Below, piece after piece: positions 48,304 to 59,987 of a stretch of 64,000 nt of DNA. A model generated the notes under the pieces. It was not told the DNA's origin, did not search any database, and saw only the letters and a list, made by a program, of their open reading frames with translations. Within the stretch, counting starts at the first letter, position 1. Every line of letters begins with the position of its first letter. The stretch is from assembly GCA_030789695.1 (NCBI GenBank), contig CM061141.1:200187600-200251599 (forward strand), written 5' to 3'. Source of the stretch: Scilla litardierei (Eukaryota > Streptophyta > Magnoliopsida > Asparagales > Asparagaceae). Position numbers and translations under genes: made by a program.

Positions 48304-48699
48304 ATCGGCCCCGAGCGCGAGCCGAAAAGTGTAAAAAGTGCGGCGTGTGCAAAAGAAAGGAAAGAGTGTACCCCGACACGCCGCGAGTGCTAAGCAATAG
48401 AAGAGTGCGAAGACAGCGCCTCCGCGAAGCCCAAATCAGTCCGTAGAAGCTCCCCTGGGCTCCCCTAAGCTCCCAAAAACAACCGGAGGTGGTCGGAGCG
48501 GCGGCCGCCGGCGGCGACTCGGGCGAGGCGCGGCGGGTGGTCGGCCGGCGGTGGCTGGCCGAGCGGTGGAGCTAGGCGGTCGGTCCGGCGAGTGGGGACG
48601 CGAGCGAGGCGAGCGGGCGAGGGGAGCTGAAGGGTCGGGCGCGATTTGGGTTTTTGCGTTTCGAAAAACGTGCCCCCCCCCCTCGGCCACTTATATAGT
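48304..48699 (-). promoter_or_regulatory. GC-rich leader of Athila env-like gene
   Basis: Very GC- and CpG-rich (GGCGGCCGCCGGCGGC near 48502-48517) with no supported ORF, between the palindrome array and the ATG. The layout matches the leader at 17271-17576 of the Sirevirus. Confidence 0.4.
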
Positions 48700-49036
48700 G
48701 AAAGTTACGACCCGGCCGAGTGAATAGGTCACTCGGCCGAGTGAGATCAATGGAAATATCCTCCCCGCTTACGCTTCGGCCGAGTGGCTTTGCCAGTCTC
48801 GGCCGAGTGGAGTAAGTCCATTCGGCCGAGTGGCTCAAGCTACTCGGCAAGACTCGCCTTAGGAGCGTATCTGTTTTACTCGGCCGAGTGAAAATATATA
48901 CTCGGCCGAGTAGTAGTTATACTGAAATCAAGAAAATAAACAGAGAGTTGGGTACATCAGACTTCCCTTGTTCGTGAGCGGCTCGGCCGGACGAACTTGT
49001 GTACTCGGCCGAGTGACTAGTATACTCGGCCGAGTG
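48700..49036. repeat. CACTCGGCCGAGTG array upstream of env
   Basis: About nine copies of TCGGCCGAGTG or CACTCGGCCGAGTG, the same palindrome as in the LTR. The surrounding sequence is not LTR. It lies between the end of gag-protease (49365) and the env-like ATG (48303). Confidence 0.85.
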
Positions 49037-49364
49037 AGCCTTGTGTTCTGCTGTTTGTCTTCGTTTGGGCTCTAAACTCCGTCTTTCTTCCTCTAGTCGA
49101 TTTCATCTTGCTCCTAAGTGTCGAGCGTCTTCCTGGGGTGCTCCTCGTCGTCTCGTTCATCCTCCTCATGATGGATTTGCCTATCTCCTCTCCTGTCAAG
49201 AAAAATAGGACCCGTTATCACAAAAATTTTGGGCGAACAACTCAAAACACTAAAAATTTCTAAAACAAAAATAAAGAAAAAGTAAAAATAAAGCAATAAC
49301 CGTCGAGTTGCCTCCCGACAAGCGCTCGTTTAAGGTCATGAGCTCGACCCCCTATGATTTTCAA

Positions 49365-51537
49365 TTAATGCGGGATGTTTGGTGCATATGAGATGCACCC
49401 ATCAAATTTTCCGGGGAGAACGCTTGGATTCGGAAGATGCGGCGGCGTGTTCTCCCTCGGTGGTCTCCCGTCTCGAATAGTGTTGGGGGGACGCTCCCCC
49501 AAGCTAGCATTTGCTCCGGTCAACGGCCTCACCGGTGACGCCGGCTTCCGTATAGGCGGAGCTTTCTTCGGAGACTTTAATTTTGAGAGCTTGCAGAGCT
49601 CTCGAATCCTTGCGACATCAGCGTCGCCTTCATCATTTTCGGCGGAGAGGTCGGGGGAATCATCTATCTTCTCATCTTGGCCTAAATCCGGGCCTTCCTC
49701 GAAATCCTCATCGAAAAGAGCGCCACTCGAGTGGGGGATCGCCTCCTCAATTACCTCATCAAGCAGGTCCATGTAGTCAAGTTCCTCATGGTAAGGCATG
49801 TGTTTCATAGCCTTAGGAATGTGAAGCTCCACCTCGATGTTGTCGACATTTAAAGTTAGTGTACCTTCTCACACGTCGACAATCACACCGGCGGTGGCGA
49901 GGAACGGGCGTCCGAGTATCAATGAAGTATCTCCCTCCTCCTTAACGTCCATGATCACGAAGTCACATGGCAAGCATATTCCCCCCGGGACTTGTAGCGG
50001 GATATCTTCGGCGATCCCTACCGGCCTTGTTTTTCGCCCATCGACCAATTGAATGCGCATGTCGGTAGGTTTCAACTTTGTCCCGGTGTTTAGCCTTAAG
50101 AACATGGAGAGAGGCATGAGGCTCACACTAGCCCCAAGATCTACCAACGACTTTTGAAGAGGGACGCCGCCCAAGGTGCAAGGAATCTGAAAACTCCCCG
50201 GGTCTTTAAATTTGGCCGGCTCCTTCTCTCTCTTGGTGAACCAAGAGCCCTCCTCGGCTAGCATAATCTTCTCCTTCCTCTTTCTCCCCGAAGTCAAGTC
50301 CTTTAAGAATTTAGCATATGTGGGGATCTCCACGATGGCGTCGAGGAAGGGAATGTTGATGCTAACTCCTCTAAGATACTCGAGAAACTTTGCTAGCCTT
50401 TTCTCCATTTTCACTCTAGCAAGCCTTTGGGGAAATGGGACCGGTGGCATGAAGCGCCTTTCCTCAATCAATTGCTCCGCTCTAGATTTCTCATTTTCTT
50501 GTGGCTCTTTCTCCTTATCATCTTCAACTACCGACTCAATCGACTCCAAACTTTCCTCCACGGGCTCCTCGGTAGGAATCATGGCGGGGGTGGTATCCTT
50601 CCCTCCTCTAGTAGTAATGGCAACTACGGCATTGATGTGGCCGGTGTTGCCCCGTGGGTTTTGCTCGGGTTGCGCCGGCAATCGTTGAGTGTTCCGGTTG
50701 AGCAACGCCAATTGCTCCGATATTTGAGCCACAACGGTATTAAGGGAGTCTTGCCCCGCCTTCAAGGTAGCATTGACCTTATTTTGCTCGACCATAAACG
50801 CCTCCACTCTAGCTTCAAAGTCGGATCGTTGTTGAGCTTGTGGAGGGTTTTGATTTTGATTCCTCCACCCTTGATTGTATCCGGGCGGCCTATAAGGTGG
50901 AACTTGGTGCTTCGGTTGGAAACTTTGTTGTGGAGGCCCCCTCGGCGGATAATGTTGTTGTTGGGGTGGTAGTGGTGGTCGAGCTTGTTGAGGCGGTGCT
51001 TGGGGCGGGTTCAAAGCTCCTTCATTGTTGGCGTAGGAGAATCCGGGATGATTTCTTGCGGCCGGATTGGCCCAATATCCTTGGTTCCCCGCGACATATT
51101 GTACTTGCTCCAAGGATCCTTCTCCTTGCTCTCCTCCCACGTACATGGCTTGAGATTGGTCTTGCCAATCACTCATTTGGTTCGTTGGAGCGGAGGTGGA
51201 AGGGGCTCCTTGGGGCTCCGTGATAAACTTCTCCAGTCTCTCCACTACCTTGTGGAGAGAATCAAACTTGCTTGTAAGCTCCGCTACGGCCTTCGCCTCG
51301 TAGATACTAGTTGGCTTCAAGGAGGACGTGGAGTGTCCTCGCTCATCGCCCCATTGTTGGTTGTTTGAGGCCATCTCCTCAATTAGGGCCGTAGCTTCCT
51401 CGGGAGTCTTTGACAAGATAGCACCATTCGCTGCGGCATCAATAATTTGTTTGGTCCCCGGTTGGAGACCATTGTAGAAGCTATGCACTAGCTCCCAATC
51501 TTCTATGCTATGGTGCGGGCATTGGTGCTGCAGGTCC
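49365..51537 (-). pseudogene. Athila gag-protease, truncated at both ends
   Basis: A 539-codon ORF (51488-49869) starts inside gag: SFYNGLQPGTKQIIDAAANG, then a Gln/Pro-rich region (PPQQARPPLPPQQQHYPPRG) and the retropepsin region IPCTLGGVPLQKSLVDLGAS, SLMPLSMF and SLILGRPFLATAG. A TGA at 49871-49869 interrupts it, then the same frame continues to 49365 (NVDNIEVELHIPKAMKH), ending near LPGKFDGCISYAPN. In intact Athila elements the reverse transcriptase would follow here; it is absent. The catalytic triplet reads DLG rather than DTG/DSG. The 5' end of gag was lost at the junction with the LINE copy (51538). Confidence 0.8.
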
Positions 51538-54500
51538 TTAACAATCTTGTGGCGGATTCTATTGCTGTAAATTTATTGCCTTGGATTGTCGGTGGAGATT
51601 TCAATTGTGTACGGAGTTTGATTGAGAAGTTAGGAGGGCGTCCTGTTGATGTGAAGGTGATGGATGGTTTCAATGCTTGTATTGGGCATTTTCAGCTTAG
51701 TGATCTTAAAAGCACAGGTGGAAATTTCAGTTGGAACAACAAGCGTACTGGGGGAGCACGAATTGCCGCTCGTTTAGATCAGATATTATGAAATTCTCAT
51801 TGGTTCGGCCTTCTAACTTCCTCTTACTATGAATATCTCACGGCGAACACCAGTGATCATCGACCTATGCTAGTGCATCTTCTTTCAAAGGCTAGCTCTC
51901 CTCCAAAACCTTTCAAATATTTTAATTCCTGGGCTTCCATCTCTGGATATAAGGATTTTGTTGCTAGTTATTGGGGCCGGCCTACAGGGGGTTTGAAGTT
52001 ACAGAATTTGCATGGCAAACTCAAGTATCTAAAATTTGGATTAAAGACTTGGGTTGCTGGAAAGGTTAATATGCAGAATGTACACTTGTGCCGCAAGAAG
52101 CTCCAGGCTATTCAATCTAATGTGAGATTGAACTCTGACATTTCTATCCAGCGGCAGGAATTATTGGCTACCGAAAATCTTATGAATGCTTTGGATATTG
52201 AGGAGGAGGATCTTCGTCAAAAAAGTAGGCAGAGCTGGTTGACCCTTGGTGACAAGAATTCTACGTTTTTCTACACTTCGTTGAAGTCGAGACAATGCTA
52301 CAATAGCTTACATCATCTTATTAATTCAGATGTGAATCGCCATATAAATTTTGAGGCGTTACGTTCGGAGGCACCTTCATTCTACCAAGCAATATACAAT
52401 CAAGATGATTATTGGAATGTTTTCCCGGAGCTGATCCCGAAGCATAAATTGTCTGATGAAGCTGCTCTTTGGTTGGAGAGGCCGATTACACATGAAGAAA
52501 TCAAACAAGCTTTGTTTCAAATTGGCAAAGACAAGGCACCTGGGCCTGATGGTTGGAATGCACATTTTTTCCAACACAACTGGGATGTCAAGGGACCTGA
52601 TATTATCTCTGGTATCTCCTCTTTTTTCAGCTCTGGTAAGATGCCCCCTAGCGTTAATCATGCTTTTCTTACACTTGTCCCTAAAAATGCTAAGGCATCG
52701 TGTTTAGGGGATTACAGGCCGATTGCTTGTTGCAATGTGCTTTACAACATTATTAGTAAGACCATTTGCAACAGGCTAAAGCATGTTATATCGGATCTGA
52801 TCTCTTCTAACCAGGCTGCTTTTTTGAAAGATAGACTGTTTACGGATGTACCCTTCTTGCTCATGAGCAAATTTGTGATTTTAGTAACCCAATGGGTTCC
52901 AGAACCTGTCTCAAGCTGGATATTCGTAAAGCTTTTGACAGTGTGAACAGGGAATTTATCTTTTACCTCCTGCATCAGATGGGTTTCAGGCACAAATTCA
53001 TTTCTTGGGTTGCTGAATGTATTTCTACCTCTTTGTTCTCAGTTTTAGTTGAAGGGTCCCCTGAAGGGTATTTTAGCTCTAATAGAGGCCTGCGGCAAGG
53101 TGACCCGCTATCACCGTTCTTGTTTGTGCTAGTTATGGAATCTTTCTCTCCCTTAATGGCAATTGCAGAAACTACTGGCTCTATCCATCCGCTCCGAAGA
53201 ACTGGCTCTATTTCTCATCTCCTTTTTTCGGATGATCTCCTGGTCTTATGCCGCGCTAATTCTCATTCTATGTACGGGCTAAAGTCTCTGCTTGAGAATT
53301 TCTATTCTTTCTCTGGGCTTCAGCTAAATTGGGGAAAAAGCTTGGCTATCTTCAGCAAGGGTGTTCGTAATGCGAGAGGATTATCTGAAATTCTTGGTAT
53401 CAAATGGGTAACTTCTTTCACAACTTACGTGGGTCTTCCCCTTTCCTCTAACTATCCAAAAGCTTCTTTATTCTCTAGACTGGTGGATAAGTGTAAAAAA
53501 AGGATGCTTGGTTGGTCCTCTATGCTACTTTCTATTGCCGGGAAAAATTTAACTTGTCCGTTCAATTAGCTATGGTATGATTCTTTCTGGATGCAAGCAT
53601 ATTGCTTCCCCGCATCCGTGATCCGTACTATAAATTCAGCTTGCCGAAAGTTTATTTGGGGGAGGCTTAGTAACTGGGCATGGAAGGATGTTTGTACCCC
53701 AAAGATTGAGGGGGGTGGGCTTAAGACGTCTTTTGGATTTGAACGTAGCCTCTGGAGTCCGTCTGACTTGGAGATTACTATCTAACAAGGGATTGTGGGC
53801 ACGCTATATGAGGAACCGATATGGGTCCGTTAACTATGGATTTTATTTTGCAGAATCTAGGCCTACTCACTCCGGTTCCTGGAAATTCATCATACGTTGC
53901 AGACAAATTTCTCAGCACCTTATTAGACGTACTGTTAAAAATGGAATGACCACCTCCCTCTGGTTTGATAACTGGCATCCTCTGGGGCCTTTACACCTTA
54001 TTCATGAACCGGTCCCTGGTTCTGAATTTGCAACGGTGGGTGAATTCTGGGACGACACAAACTGGTTGGATGCTCCGGCCAATCATTCTATCCGGCCGTT
54101 GCTTACAAGCATATCTCTCGGTGATGGCCAAGATGAATGGGAATGGTGTGCTGGGCCGCAATTCTCTTTCCGCAGAGCATGGGATGGCGCACGTGCCTCT
54201 TGTAGCCCGTTCCCCTATGCAGAAATTGTTTAGTTCCCTCTTCAGATACCGAAAATGGGCATTGCTCTGCTGCATGCAATCCGAGGGAAATTACCTACTA
54301 AAGACTACCTCATTAAACTTGGGATTACAGCCGGCCAATCTTGTGTCCTGTGTGAGGATAGTTTGGATGAAAGTAGTGCACATTTATTCTTTGAATGTGA
54401 CTACTCTTGTTACTTACTCGCCAGGAGCCTTCTAAAGTTGGGGTATACAGGTATCATTCCTAGTTCTATTTCAGGTGTCTGTGATCTTTTTCTAGCAAAA

Positions 54501-54854
54501 TACAAGAAGAAGTGCCCTCTGGGTGTGTTGGCAAAAACTTCTCTGTCGTGCATGGTGTGGCACATATGGAAAGAACGCAATAGACGTATCTTTGAGAAAG
54601 TTTTTACTCCCAAAACATCGCTATTTGAACATATCGCTTCGGACATCAAAATATCGCTTTGTAATTTGGATCTTGAAGATATTGCGGATGCCGATCCGTT
54701 TGCTAACTGGGGTCTCCTATTTGAGTGATTTTTGAACTTTTGTAATGTACTTTGTTTCATTAAACTTTGGTTAATTTGTTAGCTTTGTTAGCTTAGTTTA
54801 TATGTAAGTAGTAATGTTAGGTAGTAACTTGTTGAGGGTGACGGCGCCTGTGCC
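51538..54854 (+). mobile_element. Second, 5'-truncated copy of the LINE
   Basis: Matches 39141-42457 at a constant offset of 12397 bp with about 1 percent differences and no large indels. It includes the endonuclease end (GDFNCV, SDHRPM), reverse transcriptase and zf-RVT, with the same frameshifts as the first copy plus a new stop near 51790. The match carries straight on into the Athila LTR, so it arose by duplication of a block, not by a new LINE insertion. The junction shares TTAACAATC. Confidence 0.88.
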
Positions 54855-56667
54855 TGATCGCTCCGGGATGTAACCCTAAAGAACGGTTGTAGTTTTACCG
54901 CAAGTGCACGGTGTAGCAGCGAGCGGGTTATCGAACACAGGGAGGACGAATGACCGTGTTTGTTCCAATCAACCTGGCTATTTAGGAAGAAAGATTTGCC
55001 TTTGGCGATCCTGTCACAATCGTCAGACAAAGTATGGAAATATCAAATCAAATAAAGGACGTCTAGGGAATGGGGAATTCCCGCTACTCACCACTTTTCA
55101 TAAAAGTGGTTCATCGGTATCAAAATCGCTAGAATAAGATTTCGGATGAAATAGTTGCAACTGAATGTAGAACCAAGCTCACGCTCTCGCGCTGTTGCCG
55201 GTCTATAGCTATCCTAGGTTTGGGTCCAATCTCTTGCAAACCCTAGCCTAGGGAAGCTAGCATTAGGATCAACATCATCGTCCAATCGTGCACCGAGCCC
55301 AATCTCTTGCAAACTCGGCTCGCGATCTAGGTTGGGATAGTTCCTACCCGTCCAATCTCTTGCAAACGGGTATTGGCACGGAATTGTAACCGGAAACCCT
55401 AGTTTCGGTCCAATCTCTTGCAAACCGATACTACGGAAATTCGATTCCAACCCAATTCGGATTTCTATGGTTTCCTATCGAATTGGGATCCAATCTCTTG
55501 CAAATCCCAATCGGTATGAACTCCTAGCTATCCGTAATAAATTGATCCCAATCTAATTCCTAATAGCAATTCTAGCAAAATTTCTACTAATTCATCACAA
55601 TTATGAAATAGGGCTTGTAGGGTTCATCCCCACGCCCCAAGACGTGGCGACTACTCACAATTCATAGCAAGATCACAAAAATAATCAATGAAATAAGCAA
55701 TAGAATTCATCACAATATTGAGATATGCAATAAAAATAGAATTTTTAGAGAAGAGAAAAGCAAACCAATGGAGTTCTTCAATTAATCCAACAAAAATCCA
55801 ATTTTGTCTCTTCTCCAATCTCAAGAATAAAACTAAAAAGCTAATTTAAAAGCTGCCAAAAATCTAAGAAGAAGCTCTCAAAACTAGGGTAAAAACATGG
55901 GTTAAATAGCCCCCAAATTCGTCCAAAAACTGTGACCAAAATACCCCTGCGCAGCCTGTTTTCCGCAATTTTCGCTACAGGCAGCGCGTCGCACTCGGCC
56001 GAGTGACAAAAGTCGCTCCGCCGAGTGAAAACCCTGTAATTTTCCAGTAAGTCTCGATCTTCAGGGGTCTTCACTTCGGGGGCGGCTCGGCCGAGTGAGT
56101 TGTCGTCACTCGGCCGATGGCTTCATGGTACTCGGGCGGTCGGGATTATCCACTCGGCCGAGTGGGTCTTCTGAAGCTCAGGCAGCCGAAAAACAATAAC
56201 ATGGCGATTTTTGAAGGGCTTCGTCTGGGCGCCACTCGAGCGGACGAGATCTCGGCACTCGGCCGATGTGGTCTCCGTCGCTCGGCCGAGTGCACATAGG
56301 AATCGTGTCTGATCTGGTCGGCCGAGCGGTGTCTCGCTGGTCGGTCGAGTGACTCCTCCACTCAGCCGAGTGGGACACAAAACATGCCCAATCTGCTTAT
56401 TTTGGCCTCCTCGTCGCTCCTGCGACGTCCATTCTTCTTCCGCTCCTCTCCAACAGCAAAATACCCCTCGGGGAGGTCGTCGGTGACCGTCTAGAGTAAG
56501 CGCATCTCGAGATCACTCCAAATCGCGCCAAATCACCTGAAATGCGACAAAAACAACAAATCGTGAAAAGCATCGCAATATCGTCGATATATCGTGAAAA
56601 ACATGATTTGGGCGATCTAAATGGCATGCAAACATGCGGGAAAAGGGTGTAAAATAAGGAGTGATCA
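54855..56667 (-). repeat. Athila 5' LTR
   Basis: Same length as the left LTR. Hairpin cores lie at 55226, 55299, 55352, 55410 and 55490. Some stem bases differ from the left copy (GTTTCGGT against ACCGATAC at the fourth), which weakens that pair. No PBS adjoins it, because LINE sequence lies there. Confidence 0.85.
55213..55511 (-). other. Constant-loop hairpins, second LTR copy
   Basis: Counterpart of 42816-43114 with all five loop cores intact. Confidence 0.8.
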
Positions 56668-56752
56668 GAGCCCTCTCCCCTCTCATTTTATTATTTACTT
56701 TACTGACTTGCATTGTGCATATGTAATCATACAGGTTTCTCTGAATAAAAGC

Positions 56753-56754
<2 letters not shown>
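56668..56754 (+). mobile_element. LINE 3' tail beyond the Athila insertion
   Basis: Sequence between the Athila LTR and (AT)n, ending CTGAATAAAAGCTTC with an AATAAA signal. It fits as the detached end of the LINE 3' UTR. No poly(A) tail is seen. Confidence 0.5.

Positions 56755-56800
<46 letters not shown>
56755..56800. repeat. (AT)n tract in LTR2
   Basis: The other side of the AT tract into which the LINE inserted (partner at 36837-36859). Confidence 0.9.
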
Positions 56801-56805
<5 letters not shown>

Positions 56806-57251
56806 GGATCATCCAAATCATGACTCATATATACTAATAAATTCTTACTGAGTCAATATCCTAACAAAATATTTATTTAACTAAACCAATGACTCATCCA
56901 ATCTGATCCTAATCTATATATCTAAATGAATAAATTGAATCAATTAACTCTTCTAATCTAACTAATCTGTCCAAAATATCTTAACGAATCCTATATATAT
57001 CTAAATCAACGGTCACATTCACAACCCCACATCCGCCACGCCCTCTCGCTGCGAGATGTGCTCAAACAACGGATCCCACGAGGCATCTCAACCACTTTCC
57101 TAAACACTCCACGTTCACTTCCCATATACCCCCACAAACTCACGTGCACCTCTTTTCATTTAACTTTGTTATATAACTATCTCTCCTCTCATTTCCTCTC
57201 AAGCAAAACACCCTCCCCCTCTCATTTTTCTCTTTCGCATCACACCCTCCC

Positions 57252-57909
57252 ATGTCGCCATTTTCCACCTCCTTGACCGCCTGCCGGTGTCGACGAGCCA
57301 CTCTCCCTTCGGTGGCGAAGCCCACAAGCCCAGCTCCCCTCCGTTTGTCCGAACGCACCTCTGACCTCTACCGACCGCACGGCTCTCCCTCAGCCCAGCT
57401 GCACCGACGTCGACCTCCAGTGCTCCTGCCATCCATCCGCCCAACACACACTCTGACAAACCCACAGGACTCTGCCTCTCCCTGCCAAATTTGCCCATCC
57501 CAAATACCCATCAACTCTCCAACCCTGTTTCCCCAAGTCCAAACCCAGTGCCCTGAACCCTCCGAACTTCGACTAACCCCCTCTCCCTGGCCTCACGAAC
57601 CAAGTGCCACTTCGCCGGCGGCCTCTCCCTCGCATTCCACGAGGCTGCTGCTTCAGACATATCCCTCCGAGCACCCACCGGCACTGCCTCAACCCGACAG
57701 CCCCGACCCATGTCAGCCGCTCATCCGACCACCTCCCTCGAGCCTCACCCAACCTCGATCACACCGAACACCTCTCCACCCCATCGTCGCATCTTCCTCC
57801 CTCTCCACGACATCTCTGAACTCGCAGCATTCTGTTTCGGTGTCAACTTCGCCGTGTCTTCATTCTCACCAGCCGCCAGTTCCGCCGGCCTGCCACCCTC
57901 TAAACCGCC
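57252..57909 (+). other. C-rich shared ORF in LTR2 (uncertain)
   Basis: Open without stops for 219 codons from ATG at 57252 (MSPFSTSLTACRCRRATLPS) to the solo LTR at 57910. It aligns throughout with the frame at 32873 in LTR1. Pro/Ser/Leu/Arg-rich, no known domain. Confidence 0.25.
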
Positions 57910-59987
57910 TGATCGCGCCCCGGATACACGTCCCGGAGCGACGGTTGTAGTTTTACCGCAAGCGCACGGCGTAGTGGCGGGCGGGTATCGAACACGAGAA
58001 GGTGGTGTTGGTTCCAATCTATCCTAGGTTGGTTTGACTACGAATGTTTTATTGGTGGAGATGGCTATGGTATGATATAATGGAAATGGTGGTGGATGTC
58101 GATGTCGATGATAAAGAAATCGGTCAAATATCGATTCAAATACAATATAATAAAAGAGGGAATTTGCCTTTGGCGATCCTGTCACAATCGTCGGGCAAAG
58201 TATGGGGATATAAAATCAAATAAAGACGTCTAGGGCTAGGGAATTCCCACTACGGATCGTCATACATCATCGTAAATAGTGAATCTCAATATTACTAGAC
58301 TTGTGTTGAGGTGAACTAGTCGTAACTGAATAGAGAACCAAGCTCACGCTCTCGCGCTATTGCCGGTCTATAGCAACCTAGATTAGAGCCCAATCTCTTG
58401 CAAACCCTAACCTAAGCCGCTAGCATGAAGATTGACATCATCGTCCAATCGCTCCTCGAGCCCACTCTCGTGCAAACTCGAGTTACGGTCTAGGTTGTGA
58501 TAGTTCGTATTCGTCCAATCTCTTGCAAACGAATATGGGTATAGATTTACAATTAAAAATCCTAGCTTTGGTCCAATCTCTTGCAAACCAAATCTAGAGA
58601 GACCCAATTGTAAACCTAAATCGAATATCTAGGCCTTCCCATCGATTAGAATCCAATCTCTTGCAAACCCCAATCGATGGAAATCCCTAGCTATCCGTAA
58701 TAAATCAATCATAACCTAACCTCCTAGCAATTCTAGCAATTTAGAAATTCATTCATCACAAATCTGAAATTAGATCCATAGGGTTCATCCACATGCCCTA
58801 GAACAACAAATCTACTCTAGCATAGCAATAAGGATATGAGAATCAATAGAAATCATTGCTTGCATACAAAAAGATAGAAAAACAAAGATTCAAATAAAAA
58901 GAAGAAAATACTTAGCTTGATGAAGATCTTCAATCCAAAATACAAGCTTTTAGATCCAAGAGGGGGCCTAGGGCATGGCCTAACCTCTAAAATAATCCTA
59001 AGAAAAACATATGGGGGCTAAGAAAACATAATGTGGATCTCCCTCTAATGGTGGCTACAAACCCCTTAAATACTCCCCCAAAACCCTAGCAAGAAACCCT
59101 AGAAAACCCCTCAAATTCGTGCCCAAAAACAGCCCAAACCGCAACTTAAAATCTGGGCCCAGGCCGCACTCGGCCGAGTGGAACATCTGACTCGGCCGAG
59201 TGGAAATTCCAGCACTGCAGCATCAACTTGCAGAAATTCTCCAGATTTCATCCGACCTCCGATTTGTGCGTTCTTGGCGGCGTTGGAATCGTCATGAAGT
59301 CTACTATCCATAAAAAATATGAAAAAAAATACTTTGCTTGCTGGAATGATAGCAGATTTCAAAAGAGTGGGAGGCTGTTTGAAAATCTGGGCGATGCATG
59401 TCCTCGGCATCACTCGGCCGAGTGGCAAATGGCACTCGGCCGAGGGACTTTTGGAACTCGGCCGAGTCAGAGCTTGTAGTCGACTGACAGATTACAGAGA
59501 GTTGGACATTTTGGCTTGCCGTCGTCTGGGTGCCACTCGGGCGGACGGAGTCTCCGCACTCGGCCGAGTGGGCGTGCGATGCTCGGCCGAGTGCACGCTG
59601 ATACTCAATCTGCTGTGTGTCCGGTCTGGCCGGCCGAGCGGGCTTCTTTGCTCGGCCGAGTGACTCCTTCACTCGGCCGAGTGGCATGCTAAAATGCCCA
59701 ATCTTCTCCGTTTCTCCTCCTCGTCGCTCCTACGGAGTTCCTTCTTCTTCCACCTGTCTCCCATCGCCGAATAGCCCTCAAAAGAGCCTTGGGTGACGCT
59801 CCGGAGTGGGTGCAAGTCCCTTAAGCTCATTTTTGCTCCCGATCGCTCCATATTTCCTGAAATCCGACAAAAACAAGAAATAGTGAAAAGTAACGCAATA
59901 TCGTCGAATAATCGTGAAAAGCGTGATATGGGTGATCGAAATGGCATGCAAATATGCAGAAAAAAGGTGTAAAATATGGACCGATCA
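57910..59987 (-). mobile_element. Solo LTR, second Athila subfamily, TSD CCGCC
   Basis: 2078 bp with ends TGATC...GATCA and exact duplications CCGCC at 57905-57909 and 59988-59992. It is related to the LTR at 42458 (shared blocks TTTGCCTTTGGCGATCCT and GTTGTAGTTTTACCGCAAG) but well diverged. It keeps the CGGCCGAGTG palindromes (59165-59690), a TATTTAA box near 59071 and the five hairpins. Confidence 0.92.
58376..58680 (-). other. Constant-loop hairpins in second subfamily
   Basis: Loop cores at 58390, 58462 (variant CCACTCTCGTGCAA), 58515, 58573 and 58653. Stems: weak at the first; CTCGAG/CTCGAG; TATTCGT/ACGAATA; CTAG+TTTGGT/ACCAAA+CTAG; CCATCGATT/AATCGATGG. The stem words differ from those at 42816-43114 but are again self-complementary. 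Confidence 0.8.

Larger units (their letters stand above)
42458..56667 (-). mobile_element. Athila-type Gypsy element lacking RT and integrase
   Basis: Two 1813-bp LTRs (42458-44270, 54855-56667) have inverted ends TGATC...GATCA. The minus strand carries truncated gag-protease, a motif array and an env-like ORF. A polypurine tract adjoins the left LTR. The flanks GTGCC (42453-42457) and GAGCC (56668-56672) differ by one base and may be the target duplication. It sits in the LINE 3' UTR. Next to the 5' LTR the PBS and gag start are replaced by a second copy of the LINE 3' part (51538-54854). Confidence 0.8.

Noticed and set aside
47924..48393. Plus-strand Gly/Cys-rich ORFs opposite the Athila env-like gene
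   Set aside because: They are shadows of the GC-rich minus-strand reading frame and lack a domain.
51538..54854. Independent 5'-truncated LINE insertion
   Set aside because: Homology to the first copy continues without a break into the adjoining LTR, and divergence is equal in both parts, so a block duplication explains it better.
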